39,346 nt of DNA from Paracoccaceae bacterium (GTDB lineage: Bacteria; Pseudomonadota; Alphaproteobacteria; Rhodobacterales; Rhodobacteraceae), in the NCBI GenBank assembly GCA_029938175.1, contig JAPYON010000008.1, positions 1-39,346 on the forward strand. Direction: 5' to 3'. Below, in pieces: positions 1-7,937 of the stretch. Position 1 is the first letter of the stretch. Each line of letters begins with the position of its first letter. The notes under the pieces were generated by a model, which ran no database searches, was not told the origin of the DNA, and worked only from the letters and a program-made list of their open reading frames with translations. The translations under genes and the position numbers were made by a program.

Positions 1-87
1 ATACCACGTAATAATCCGCTTAACTTCGCCCATAACTTCGGGGCCGAGACCGTCACCGGCAAGAATAAGAAGGGAGGGAGTGTTCAT
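1..87 (-). CDS. leuB: 3-isopropylmalate dehydrogenase, N-terminal fragment (runs off the left edge)
   Basis: The first 29 codons of a minus-strand gene are visible. The protein begins [19 protein letters not shown], the usual N-terminus of isopropylmalate dehydrogenase with its GDG(I/L)GPEV nucleotide-binding motif. The enzyme oxidatively decarboxylates 3-isopropylmalate to 2-oxoisocaproate, the third step of leucine synthesis. A GGAGG ribosome-binding site lies at about 95-99, the right distance from the ATG at 85-87. It is the third leu gene in the order leuC-leuD-(remnants)-leuB, all on the minus strand. The rest of the gene is outside the window, so its integrity cannot be judged. Confidence 0.9.
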   Translation of the reverse strand, partial: MNTPSLLILAGDGLGPEVMGEVKRIITWY

Positions 88-144
88 GTGCGATTCCTCC
101 GATCAATAATGATAGAAATCGCCTAAACCCTTGGCGCGACGGGG

Positions 145-426
145 TCAAGCATCCACCGTGTCGCTAAGGTCATCCGCCAGCATATCAAAGACCTTCCGGA
201 TGCGCGGATTGGTCCGTAAAGCCTCGGGTGCAGTTAACCAAACCGGCACCCTCGGCAACTCCAACTCCGGCATTACTTGCACCATTCCAGAATCCGCCCG
301 CCCAACGCTTTCTTGCGTAAATCCGATCCCGCAACCAGCGCGAACCAGTTCCCAATGCACAACCTGTTGGTCGCATCTGATCTTGAAAAAATGTTTGTCA
401 GTATTCAATCCCACCGCCCGCATGCC
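145..426 (-). pseudogene. LysR-type regulator, C-terminal remnant
   Basis: The reading frame encodes the end of a LysR substrate-binding domain. The stretch VVHWELVRAGCGIGF followed by a PVWLTAPEALRTNPRIR segment and a short acidic tail is typical of the last 80-90 residues of this family. No helix-turn-helix or effector-domain N-terminus is present: upstream the frame closes with a TGA at 493-495, and the sequence between belongs by appearance to another protein. It would be a transcription factor, but lacks its DNA-binding domain and cannot act as one. It sits between leuD and leuB, where it may still be transcribed. The 5' boundary (about 426) is an estimate. Confidence 0.8.
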
Positions 427-589
427 GGTGTGGCCGAGCCATATTCGAAGAACGTAAATATCCCGATAATTCCGCCGATTATCAATGCGAACTCAACCGC
501 TCCTTGCGATGCGGATGGCAGCAGCAGCGAAGGGGCAGCAGCAACGACTACGACCAAAGTGCCATGATTAATGCCCCAATAAGGCGCAT
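420..589 (-). pseudogene. Remnant of a small membrane protein fused to the LysR remnant
   Basis: An open frame encodes a hydrophobic, signal-like segment (LVVVVAAAPSLLLPSASQG), then EFALIIGGIIGIFTFFEYG, a single membrane helix, and ends a few residues later at TGA where the LysR remnant begins in another frame. An ATG at 587-589 (MRLIGALIMALWS...) starts in a different frame and meets a TAG, suggesting a frameshift between the start and the hydrophobic core. From memory, roseobacters carry a short membrane protein with a similar FFEYG motif near leuD; this was not checked. The simplest reading is a deletion joining this gene to the LysR tail near 420-430. Function unknown. Confidence 0.45.
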
Positions 590-610
590 ATACGCCCACC
601 CCGACTTTAT

Positions 611-628
611 GCCCTGTACTTACAGGGC
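611..628. repeat. Perfect 8-bp inverted repeat just after leuD
   Basis: GCCCTGTA and TACAGGGC are separated by 2 bases, 5 bases downstream of the leuD stop codon on the minus strand. The pairing is perfect, but no T-run follows in either direction, so it is not a standard intrinsic terminator. It may be an mRNA 3'-end-stabilising hairpin or an operator. Confidence 0.5.
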
Positions 629-633
629 TGGCT

Positions 634-1239
634 TCAAACCCAGGGCGTCGTCGCCCCATACTGTTTTTCGAACGCATCAATTGCGTCGGCTTTTTGCATG
701 GTCAAACCAATGTCATCCAGCCCGTTTAGTAAACAATGCTTTTTGAATGCATCTACCGTGAACGTAACTGCTCCACCGTCAGGACCAGTAATAACCTGCT
801 TTTCTAAATCAATAGTTAACACTGCATTAGATCCCCGACCGGCATCATCCATCAACTTATCGACATCTTCCTGCGGCAAAGCTATCGGTAAGATACCATT
901 TTTAAAGCAATTGTTAAAAAATATATCAGCAAAACTTGTAGATATTACAACACGAACTCCAAAATCGAGCAAGGCCCAAGGTGCATGTTCACGTGAAGAG
1001 CCACAACCAAAGTTATCTCCTGCAACGATAATCGTGGAATTCCGATAGGCGGTCTGGTTGAGAACAAAGTCGGGAATCTCGCTTCCGTCTTCGTTATACC
1101 GCATTTCGTCAAACAGGTTTTTACCCAGACCGGAACGTTTGATGGTTTTCAAAAATAGCTTCGGAATGATCATATCTGTGTCGATGTTGATCAACGGCAT
1201 AGGCGCCGCAACGCCAGTTACTTTACTAAATTTTTCCAT
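634..1239 (-). CDS. leuD: 3-isopropylmalate dehydratase small subunit
   Basis: 201 aa, normal length for LeuD. It forms the swivelling small subunit of isopropylmalate isomerase, which with LeuC converts 2-isopropylmalate to 3-isopropylmalate in the cytoplasm. Visible family motifs are the N-terminal [11 protein letters not shown] segment (residues 18-28) and the [15 protein letters not shown] signature near residue 80. The ATG has a GGAG ribosome-binding site; the leuC stop codon lies 12 bases upstream and almost merges with that site, so the two subunits are translated from one mRNA. The C-terminus (TTPWV) is intact. The base composition and codon use do not stand out from leuC. Confidence 0.97.
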   Translation of the reverse strand: MEKFSKVTGVAAPMPLINIDTDMIIPKLFLKTIKRSGLGKNLFDEMRYNEDGSEIPDFVLNQTAYRNSTIIVAGDNFGCGSSREHAPWALLDFGVRVVISTSFADIFFNNCFKNGILPIALPQEDVDKLMDDAGRGSNAVLTIDLEKQVITGPDGGAVTFTVDAFKKHCLLNGLDDIGLTMQKADAIDAFEKQYGATTPWV

Positions 1240-1251
1240 TTTCCGAACTCC

Positions 1252-2655
1252 TTACAAATCACGAACGTCGGTCAGATGACCGGTGAGGGCAGCAGCCGCA
1301 GCCATCGCTGGTGACACCAGATGCGTGCGTCCTCCACGACCCTGACGACCCTCGAAGTTGCGGTTGGTGGTGGCCGCGCATCGCTCTCCTGCGTCGAGCT
1401 TGTCTGGGTTCATCGCCAGACACATCGAACAACCTGCCAAACGCCACTCAAAACCGGCATCGATCAGAATTTGTGCAACGCCCTCTTCTTCAGCCTGCGC
1501 GCGCACAAGACCAGAGCCCGGAACAACAATCGCCCGCATGCCTTCTTTGATCTTCTTGCCCTTTACAATGTCAGCCACTGCGCGGAAATCTTCAATCCGG
1601 CCGTTGGTGCAAGACCCCACGAAAACCGTATCAATCTGAATATCGGTCAGCTTCATACCAGCCGTCAGACCCATGTATTCCAGCGAGCGTTTAACCGCAT
1701 CAACCTTGCCACCCTCAAAATCCTCGGGGCTAGGCACTATGCCTGTTATCGGCAGAACGTCTTCGGGCGAAGTGCCCCAAGTCACGGCAGGCGCGATGTC
1801 TTCGCCTTTGATGGTCAGAACCTTGTCGAAATGCGCGCCCTCGTCGGTGAACAGGGATTTCCAGCTCTCCATCGCCAACTCCCACATTCCAGCCTTCGGC
1901 GCGTGTGGGCGTCCGTTAACGTATTCGAAAGTCTTCTCGTCCGGTGCGATCAGGCCAGAACGCGCGCCGCCCTCGATCGCCATGTTGCAGACCGTCATAC
2001 GGCCTTCCATCGACAGGTCGCGAATTGCTTCGCCACAGTATTCAATCACATAGCCAGTACCACCAGCCGTGCCGGTCAGGCCAATCACGGTCATGGTGAT
2101 GTCTTTCGCGGTAACACCTGCTGGCAGTTTGCCGGTTATCTCGACCTTCATGTTCTTCGACTTGGTCTGAATCAGCGTTTGCGTTGCCAGAACATGCTCG
2201 ACTTCCGAGGTCCCGATACCATGCGCCAGCGAACCGAACGCCCCGTGCGTAGCCGTATGGCTGTCACCGCAAACGATGGTCATGCCGGGCAAAGTCCAGC
2301 CTTGCTCGGGCCCGATGATATGCACTACACCTTGGCGAACGTCGTCCACCGGATAGTAATGCACGCCAAAATCGCGGGCGTTCTTGTCTAATGCCTCAAG
2401 CTGAATGCGACTTTCTTCGTTCTTTACAACACCATCTACACGGTCCAGCGTTGTAGGTACGTTATGGTCAGGCACCGCGATGGTTTTCTCCGGCGCGTGA
2501 ACCTTACGGCCAGCAGCACGAAGGCCCTCAAAAGCTTGCGGGCTGGTAACTTCGTGGACCAGATGGCGGTCAATATACAGAAGCGATGTGCCGTCTTCAT
2601 CTTCAGAAATCAGATGGGCATCCCAGATTTTGTCATATAGAGTTTTGGCGGTCAT
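1252..2655 (-). CDS. leuC: 3-isopropylmalate dehydratase large subunit
   Basis: 467 aa, the full length of bacterial LeuC. This aconitase-superfamily subunit holds the [4Fe-4S] cluster. The cluster cysteines are visible as [12 protein letters not shown] (around residue 350) and GCSMCLAMN (around 410), and the substrate-binding [13 protein letters not shown] segment lies near residue 130. It starts [14 protein letters not shown], the standard N-terminus, with a GGGAG site upstream of the ATG. It is the first gene of the minus-strand leu unit; the upstream gap (2656-2807) shows no convincing leader peptide or attenuator. No lesions seen. Confidence 0.97.
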   Translation of the reverse strand: MTAKTLYDKIWDAHLISEDEDGTSLLYIDRHLVHEVTSPQAFEGLRAAGRKVHAPEKTIAVPDHNVPTTLDRVDGVVKNEESRIQLEALDKNARDFGVHYYPVDDVRQGVVHIIGPEQGWTLPGMTIVCGDSHTATHGAFGSLAHGIGTSEVEHVLATQTLIQTKSKNMKVEITGKLPAGVTAKDITMTVIGLTGTAGGTGYVIEYCGEAIRDLSMEGRMTVCNMAIEGGARSGLIAPDEKTFEYVNGRPHAPKAGMWELAMESWKSLFTDEGAHFDKVLTIKGEDIAPAVTWGTSPEDVLPITGIVPSPEDFEGGKVDAVKRSLEYMGLTAGMKLTDIQIDTVFVGSCTNGRIEDFRAVADIVKGKKIKEGMRAIVVPGSGLVRAQAEEEGVAQILIDAGFEWRLAGCSMCLAMNPDKLDAGERCAATTNRNFEGRQGRGGRTHLVSPAMAAAAALTGHLTDVRDL

Positions 2656-2807
2656 TGGTTTTCTCCCGCGTAAATGTTGATTGTGGTTTCGAGTGACAGG
2701 CCGCGCGCTATTTAAGCGTCAGCAGCCAACCTCAACGCCTCGGCGTGGAACCGCCATGGCAGGCGCTTGTGGTCATCCATGTCAATAATTCGAGTCATGA
2801 AGGCTGT

Positions 2808-3212
2808 TTACTCAGGAATGAAGGGGTTCGCAAGCTGCAACAAGTCCCAAGCATTTCCGAATGCGTCGTTGAACACGGCAACTTTCCCGTAAGGATCGTT
2901 ACGTGGTCTTTCCTGAAAATCAACACCTTTTTCCAAAAAAACGCTATATGATTGACCAAAATCGTCCACCTGCAAAAAGAAACCTACTCTGCCGGGGGTC
3001 TAATTGCCAATAGCACTACGTTGCGTTTCATTGCTGGCTTTTGCCAACAACAGTTTGGTTTATGTTGCCCCCAAGGAGCAACAGTTACCCAACGCTTGTC
3101 GCCCATATCTATATCTTCAAGCAACCAACCCAAGAACGCCGACATAATAGTCCAAGGCTTCGTCGTAATTCGGCACTACAAGAGAAAGCGCAAATTCGAC
3201 ATTTTTAGTCAA
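2808..3212 (-). pseudogene. VOC/glyoxalase-family protein, broken
   Basis: This 634-base gap between leuC and the pmbA-like gene contains a dead gene on the minus strand. Read in three frames, it gives a complete small vicinal-oxygen-chelate protein: VEFALSLVVPNYDEALDYY at the N-terminus, then DMGDKRWVTVAPWG, then LLLAKASNETQRSAIGN, and finally GRVGFFLQVDDFGQSY with a normal VAVFNDAFGNAWDLLQL ending. Lesions are a frameshift after about codon 30 (leading to TGA at 3117-3119), a second frameshift near the APWG segment, and an in-frame TAG at 3000-3002. The family includes glyoxalases and antibiotic-resistance proteins; the substrate cannot be told. The likely start is TTG at 3210-3212. Confidence 0.85.
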
Positions 3213-3290
3213 AAATGGTCTTTCAGAGGGTGAAAACCCGCCTGCACTGCTGTAGACGGTATAGAACGCCAACTAAGTACGGAAAATCCG

Positions 3291-4637
3291 ATGACTGCAT
3301 CCCTTGAGACTCTTACACACGCCCTTTTGGATGCCGCCCGCAACGCTGGGGCCGAAGCCGCTGATTCCATTTCTGTTTCTAGCGAAAGCCAGTCCATAGA
3401 AGTCTTGAACGGTGCTTTGGAGCACGCCGAGCGCTCGGAAGGGATTGACCTGGGTCTGCGCGTGTTGATCGGACGTCGCCAAGCAAGCGTATCTTCGTCG
3501 GATCTACGACCGGAAACCATGCAAGCGATGGCCGAACGGGCTGTTGCGATGGCGAAAGAAGCGCCAGAAGATCCACACTGTGGTATTGCCGAGGCTGACC
3601 AGTTGGCACAAACATGGGACATCGAGGCACTAGAACTAGCAGATTCGTCTGCCGCGCCGACGCCCGCCAAACTACAGGAAAATGCTCTTGAAGCCGAGGC
3701 CGCCGCGTTTGCGGTTTCCGGTGTTAACCAAGTTCAAGGTGCGGGCGCAGGCTACAGCCGTTCCGCCATCCACCTTGCCGCGAGCAACGGGTTTAGCGGC
3801 GGGTACGAACGCACATCACGTTCAACTTCTTGCGTTGCCATTACCGGCGAGGGTTTGAAAATGGAGCGCGATTATTGTGGTGAGGGGCGCATTTTCGCGA
3901 CAGACATGCCATCCGCTGCTGAAATCGGACGGATTGCGGGCGAACGGGCGATTGCCCGCGCAAACCCCAAAAAACCGCCAACGGGTGCGTTTCCGGTGAT
4001 TTTTGATGAACGGGTGTCCTCGGGGTTGATCGGGCATCTTGTGTCGGCGATCAATGGCGCGTCTATCGCGCGCGGATCAAGTTGGTTGAAGGATGCCATG
4101 GGCGAACTTGTGTTGCCCGAAGGGATGTCTTTGATCGAAGACCCGCACCGCGCCCGCGTATCCGGCTCTAAACCTTTCGACGCCGAAGGCCTGCCAACAG
4201 CCCACCGCGCTGTTGTGGAAAACGGCATCCTACAAGGTTGGACGCTGGACCTGGCAACCGCACGCAAACTGGGCCTTGAAAGTACCGCAAACGCAGCACG
4301 CGGAACCTCGGCCCCGCCTAGCCCCGCCGCTGGCAACCTTTCGTTAACACAAGGCGCTGAAACCCTCGACGACCTGATCGCCATGATGGGCACGGGCTTG
4401 ATCGTTACGTCACTGATCGGTAGCTTGATCAACGCCAACACTGGCGATTATTCCCGTGGCGCGTCCGGCTTCTGGGTCGAGAACGGCGTGATCTCTGGCC
4501 CCGTAAACGAGTGCACAATTGCGGGAAACTTGCGCGAAATGCTGGGATCGATGCGACCCGCCAATGATGGCCGCGCCCACTTGTCCCGCGTAGTTCCCAG
4601 CCTGTTAATCGAAGGGTTAACCATTGCCGGCGCATGA
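3291..4637 (+). CDS. pmbA: TldE/PmbA-family metalloprotease-like protein
   Basis: 448 aa, matching TldE/PmbA proteins. The family works as a TldD-TldE pair that degrades or matures peptides (microcin B17, CcdA in E. coli); TldE itself lacks the zinc-binding HExxH and supports TldD. No HExxH is seen here, as expected for the E partner. Family features are the N-terminal alpha/beta region with ALEHAERSEGIDLGLRV, a GAFPVIFDERV segment near residue 235, and a glycine-rich C-terminus (NTGDYSRGASGFWVENG, about residues 382-398). tldD is not in this window. The ATG at 3291 has only a weak ribosome-binding site. It overlaps the next gene by 14 bases, implying translational coupling. Confidence 0.9.
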   Translation: MTASLETLTHALLDAARNAGAEAADSISVSSESQSIEVLNGALEHAERSEGIDLGLRVLIGRRQASVSSSDLRPETMQAMAERAVAMAKEAPEDPHCGIAEADQLAQTWDIEALELADSSAAPTPAKLQENALEAEAAAFAVSGVNQVQGAGAGYSRSAIHLAASNGFSGGYERTSRSTSCVAITGEGLKMERDYCGEGRIFATDMPSAAEIGRIAGERAIARANPKKPPTGAFPVIFDERVSSGLIGHLVSAINGASIARGSSWLKDAMGELVLPEGMSLIEDPHRARVSGSKPFDAEGLPTAHRAVVENGILQGWTLDLATARKLGLESTANAARGTSAPPSPAAGNLSLTQGAETLDDLIAMMGTGLIVTSLIGSLINANTGDYSRGASGFWVENGVISGPVNECTIAGNLREMLGSMRPANDGRAHLSRVVPSLLIEGLTIAGA

Positions 4638-5439
4638 CCTGAAACTGTTAGCCGATGCGGCCGAATCGGCAGGTAAAATCGCCCGAAAATTCTTTCAGGC
4701 CGATCTCGAAATATGGGACAAGGGCGACGGGCAAGGCCCCGTTACCGAAGCTGACCTCGCCATCGACCGGATGCTCCACGCCGAGTTGCTGCAAGCGCGC
4801 CCCGACTATGGTTGGCTATCCGAAGAAACCGAAGATTCTACCGCCCGCCTACGACATTCACACGTTTTCATAATTGACCCCATCGACGGCACCCGCGCTT
4901 TTATCGCTGGCGAGGATACCTTTACCCACTCGCTGGCCATCGCACAAAACGGGGTCGTCACAGCCGCCGTGGTCCACTTGCCGATCAAAGGACTGACCTA
5001 CAGCGCCCATAAAGACGGTGGAGCCTTCCTGAACGGCAAACCCATCAAGGCCAGTAACCAGCAAGACATGTCCGCCGCCCGCATTTTGATTACGAAACCA
5101 ACGCTACGGTCGGACCTCTGGTCCCGTGGAGCTCCGGAAATCTCGCCCAACTTCCGCCCGTCGCTGGCATATCGTATGTGCCTCGCTGCGGACAACAGCT
5201 TTGACGGTATGATCACCTTGCGCGACACATGGGAATGGGATGTAGCCGCAGGGGACCTGATCGCTACTGAAGCTGGCGCAACCGTAACTACGCGCGAAAA
5301 TCTGCCTGCCCGTTATAACAACAAAGCCCCGCTTCTGGCCGGAATGATTGCCGCCTCGAAAGCTCTGCATACACAATTTATTGACCGCCTCCAACCACCG
5401 AATATTGACCTCGTGAAGACAATCCCTAATGTGCCTTAA
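4624..5439 (+). CDS. Inositol-monophosphatase family phosphatase, CysQ-like
   Basis: 271 aa. A Li+-sensitive, Mg2+-dependent phosphatase of the IMPase/FBPase superfamily; the likely substrate is 3'-phosphoadenosine 5'-phosphate (CysQ role in sulfate assimilation) or inositol phosphate. All metal ligands are visible: EE at 67-68, DPIDGT at 85-90 and WEWD with Asp206. The start is TTG at 4624, inside the end of the upstream gene: an in-frame TAA lies two codons before it, no ATG fits, and the resulting MPAHDLKLLADAAESAG is a normal family N-terminus. It is therefore probably translated by coupling to the pmbA-like gene. A 23-base gap precedes the DUF4170 gene. Confidence 0.88.
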   Translation: MPAHDLKLLADAAESAGKIARKFFQADLEIWDKGDGQGPVTEADLAIDRMLHAELLQARPDYGWLSEETEDSTARLRHSHVFIIDPIDGTRAFIAGEDTFTHSLAIAQNGVVTAAVVHLPIKGLTYSAHKDGGAFLNGKPIKASNQQDMSAARILITKPTLRSDLWSRGAPEISPNFRPSLAYRMCLAADNSFDGMITLRDTWEWDVAAGDLIATEAGATVTTRENLPARYNNKAPLLAGMIAASKALHTQFIDRLQPPNIDLVKTIPNVP

Positions 5440-5462
5440 TACCCCAACCAAAGGACTATCAC

Positions 5463-5705
5463 ATGACCAACCGCTTACACCTCGTATTTGGCGGAGAGTT
5501 GAAAGACCCCCAAGGCTGCGAATTCCGCGATCCGGACAACATCGAAACAGTTGGTATCTATCCAAGCTATGCCAAAGCTTACGATGCATGGAAAGCTGCC
5601 GCGCATTCCACTGTGGATAACGCCCATATGCGCTATTTTATAGCCCATCTGCACCGCATGCGTGACGAAGCCGCGGAAAGAAGCCTGACCGAAGAGATGG
5701 GCTAA
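5463..5705 (+). CDS. DUF4170 small conserved protein
   Basis: 80 aa, soluble, no signal peptide. The LHLVFGGELKDPQG start, the VGIYPSYAKAYDAWKAAA centre and the MRYFIAHLHRM end match DUF4170, a small alphaproteobacterial family typically encoded directly before the Kdo transferase gene. Its biochemical role is unknown; the location (8 bases before waaA, within the lipid A cluster) suggests a part in outer-membrane biogenesis or its control. The ATG at 5463 follows an AAAGGA ribosome-binding site. No unusual features in the sequence. Confidence 0.85.
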   Translation: MTNRLHLVFGGELKDPQGCEFRDPDNIETVGIYPSYAKAYDAWKAAAHSTVDNAHMRYFIAHLHRMRDEAAERSLTEEMG

Positions 5706-5712
5706 AAACCCC

Positions 5713-6957
5713 GTGGGCCGCTCGCTTTCCCTTGCCGCATACATGCTGCTCTCGCGTTATGGCGAGGGCTGGTTTGCGCGAGGGACAAGTGAACAGGATC
5801 TTTTACAAAGACCTGACCGGCCCGATGGTCCACTGATCTGGATACATGCCGAAAGTGTAAGCGGAGCGGATGCAATTCTGACATTGGTCCGCACACTTCT
5901 GAACCAGAATCCAAACCTGTCCTGCCTGATTACCAGCACCACCGAGGCCGTAGCCCGCGCCCTGAACGGCCAAATGCCCGCACGAACAATAAACCAGACG
6001 ATCCCGGCCGATGCCGAAAAACAGATTTCGGCATTTCTGGACCACTGGCAACCCGACCTATCCGTATGGACTGAAACATCCTTTCAGCCCGCTTTCGTTG
6101 TCGAAACCAGTCGCCGGAAAATTCTGATTGTGTATATCGAAGCAATTATGTCGACGAAATCCTTTGGCCGTTACCGTCTTTTTAATGGCATGACCACATC
6201 GCTACTGCATCGTTTCGACCATATCCTGACCCAGGATGACGCCAGTAAAAAGCATCTACAAAACCTTGGCGCACGCCCCTCCCAAATTGAAGTCTCTGGC
6301 CGCTTGAACGACAGCGTCCCACCGCTTTCGCACGATGAAACCCATCGCAAAGCGCTTGCCCGTGCCATCGCTGGCCGCGCTCTCTGGTTGGCCGCGATGA
6401 CCTGCGATGGCGAGGAACAGACCATTATTGCTGCTCATAAATCAGCCCGCCGATCCTATCCAGAGTTGCTGCTAATCATTGCACCACGCGACCCGTCTCG
6501 TGGCGACGAGATCGCAGCAATGCTATGCGACCAAGGCTGCGCCATCGCCCGACGTTCAAAAAATCAACAGATCGACATGCGGACGGAAGTATATCTGGCC
6601 GATGTGCCCGAGGAACTGGGCCTATGGTATCGCCTCGCGCCAGTTTCATTTCTTGGCGGATCTCTGGTCGCGTGTGGCGGGTGCAATCCGCTGAACGCCG
6701 CGGCGCTGGGTTCAGCCATTTTGCATGGCCCCGAAGTTTTTGATTTTGCGGACACTTACGACACTCTGTCTGCCGCAGCTGCCTGTGTTTCCGTGACTGA
6801 CGGCCCCGATCTGGCGAAAAAACTGGAAGCAACCCTCTCACCCGAGCGCGCAGCCCACTTGGCCACCGCCGCTTGGGGTGCTTTCAATCAAAACAGCCGC
6901 GGCTATGATCGCGCCGTTGATCTATTGCAAACCTACCTGAGAAACGAGGCCACTTGA
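5713..6957 (+). CDS. waaA: 3-deoxy-D-manno-octulosonic acid (Kdo) transferase, divergent
   Basis: 414 aa, normal for WaaA (GT30). It transfers Kdo from CMP-Kdo to lipid IVA at the inner face of the inner membrane, joining core sugar to lipid A. The N-terminal half carries PLIWIHAESVSGADA, and the C-terminal half holds APRDPSRGDEIAAM and the conserved LGGSLVACGGCNPLNAAALG (residues 314-333), which bind the CMP moiety. Usual WaaA proteins have a V-G-E motif (the catalytic Glu) where this one reads V-S-G-A-D, so the acid residue may be displaced or absent. The start is GTG at 5713, right after the DUF4170 stop. It ends in a TGATG overlap with lpxK, indicating coupled translation. Confidence 0.85.
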   Translation: MGRSLSLAAYMLLSRYGEGWFARGTSEQDLLQRPDRPDGPLIWIHAESVSGADAILTLVRTLLNQNPNLSCLITSTTEAVARALNGQMPARTINQTIPADAEKQISAFLDHWQPDLSVWTETSFQPAFVVETSRRKILIVYIEAIMSTKSFGRYRLFNGMTTSLLHRFDHILTQDDASKKHLQNLGARPSQIEVSGRLNDSVPPLSHDETHRKALARAIAGRALWLAAMTCDGEEQTIIAAHKSARRSYPELLLIIAPRDPSRGDEIAAMLCDQGCAIARRSKNQQIDMRTEVYLADVPEELGLWYRLAPVSFLGGSLVACGGCNPLNAAALGSAILHGPEVFDFADTYDTLSAAAACVSVTDGPDLAKKLEATLSPERAAHLATAAWGAFNQNSRGYDRAVDLLQTYLRNEAT

Positions 6958-7937
6958 TGCGCCCGCCTTTGTTCTGGAATCGACCTCGCGGCCTGACTTC
7001 GCGCCTGCTTTGGCCTTTGGAACAGATCTGGATAAACGCTACCCGTCGCCGCCTGAAAAACGGGCCGTGGGAAAAGCTGGATGTGCCCGTGATCTGCGTC
7101 GGCAACATCAACGTCGGCGGCACAGGTAAGACCCCAACCGTCATCGCCCTGCTAGAAATATGTGCTGAGTTAGGGATCACAGCACACGTAGTCTCGCGCG
7201 GCCACGGGGGTTCTGAGATAGGCCCGCTATTGGTGAGCGAACGCGAACACTCTGCCGCCCAAGTCGGCGACGAGCCATTGCTGATCTCTGCCTTTGGTCC
7301 CTGCTGGGCGTCCAAGGACCGCACTGCCGGCGCAAAAGCCGCCATTAAAGCAGGCGCACAGATCATCCTTCTGGACGATGGTTTTCAAAATCCATCACTG
7401 TTCAAAACCCTGAATCTCGTCGTCGTTGACGCTGAAATCGGTTTTGGTAACGGGCGTGTAATGCCCGCTGGCCCTTTGCGCGAACCCCTTTTCGATGGTC
7501 TGTCCCGCGCCGACATCATCGTGCCAATCGGCAGCCCCCCCGCGCAAAAGCGCCTTGCCGCCCAAGTGCCAAAACCGGCCTGGGCCGGACAACTGCGCCC
7601 CCTTGAAACTGGCATGGACTGGTCCGGCACCCGTTTTATTGCCTTCGCTGGTATCGGACGCCCCGGTAAGTTTTTCAAAACACTGGAAAGCATGAATGCA
7701 GACCTCATCGCCACGCACGCATTTCTCGACCACGCACCGTATACCCCGGCAATCCTGCAACGCCTGAAGGCAGAAGCCGCCGCGAAGTCAGCGCAACTAG
7801 TAAGCACCGAAAAAGACATCGCGCGTCTGCCCGTTGATTTCCGCCGTCAGGTTCTGGCCCTACCGGTTCGCTTGGTTTTCAATGATCGCGCAGCCGTAAA
7901 AGCAGCCGTTGCGGCTTTAATTCCGCCGCCCGAATAG
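6957..7937 (+). CDS. lpxK: Tetraacyldisaccharide 4'-kinase
   Basis: 326 aa from the ATG at 6957. LpxK phosphorylates the 4' position of tetraacyldisaccharide-1-phosphate to form lipid IVA, the substrate of the preceding waaA product. The ATP-binding loop GNINVGGTGKTP lies at about residues 45-56, after a short N-terminal amphipathic segment that anchors it to the inner membrane. DDGFQNPSL (about 140) is the second family signature. An in-frame TTG three bases earlier is possible, but the ATG overlapping the waaA stop (TGATG) is preferred. Its last 21 bases overlap the end of the convergent PBP gene. Confidence 0.95.
   Translation: MRPPLFWNRPRGLTSRLLWPLEQIWINATRRRLKNGPWEKLDVPVICVGNINVGGTGKTPTVIALLEICAELGITAHVVSRGHGGSEIGPLLVSEREHSAAQVGDEPLLISAFGPCWASKDRTAGAKAAIKAGAQIILLDDGFQNPSLFKTLNLVVVDAEIGFGNGRVMPAGPLREPLFDGLSRADIIVPIGSPPAQKRLAAQVPKPAWAGQLRPLETGMDWSGTRFIAFAGIGRPGKFFKTLESMNADLIATHAFLDHAPYTPAILQRLKAEAAAKSAQLVSTEKDIARLPVDFRRQVLALPVRLVFNDRAAVKAAVAALIPPPE

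Noticed and set aside
1321-2391. 356-codon ORF on the plus strand opposite leuC
   Set aside because: Antisense shadow of leuC; Arg/His/Cys-rich with no domain.
2712-2780. 22-codon ORF (minus) just upstream of leuC, considered as a leucine leader peptide
   Set aside because: Only three Leu codons, not consecutive; no ribosome-binding site; no paired attenuator/terminator stems between it and leuC.
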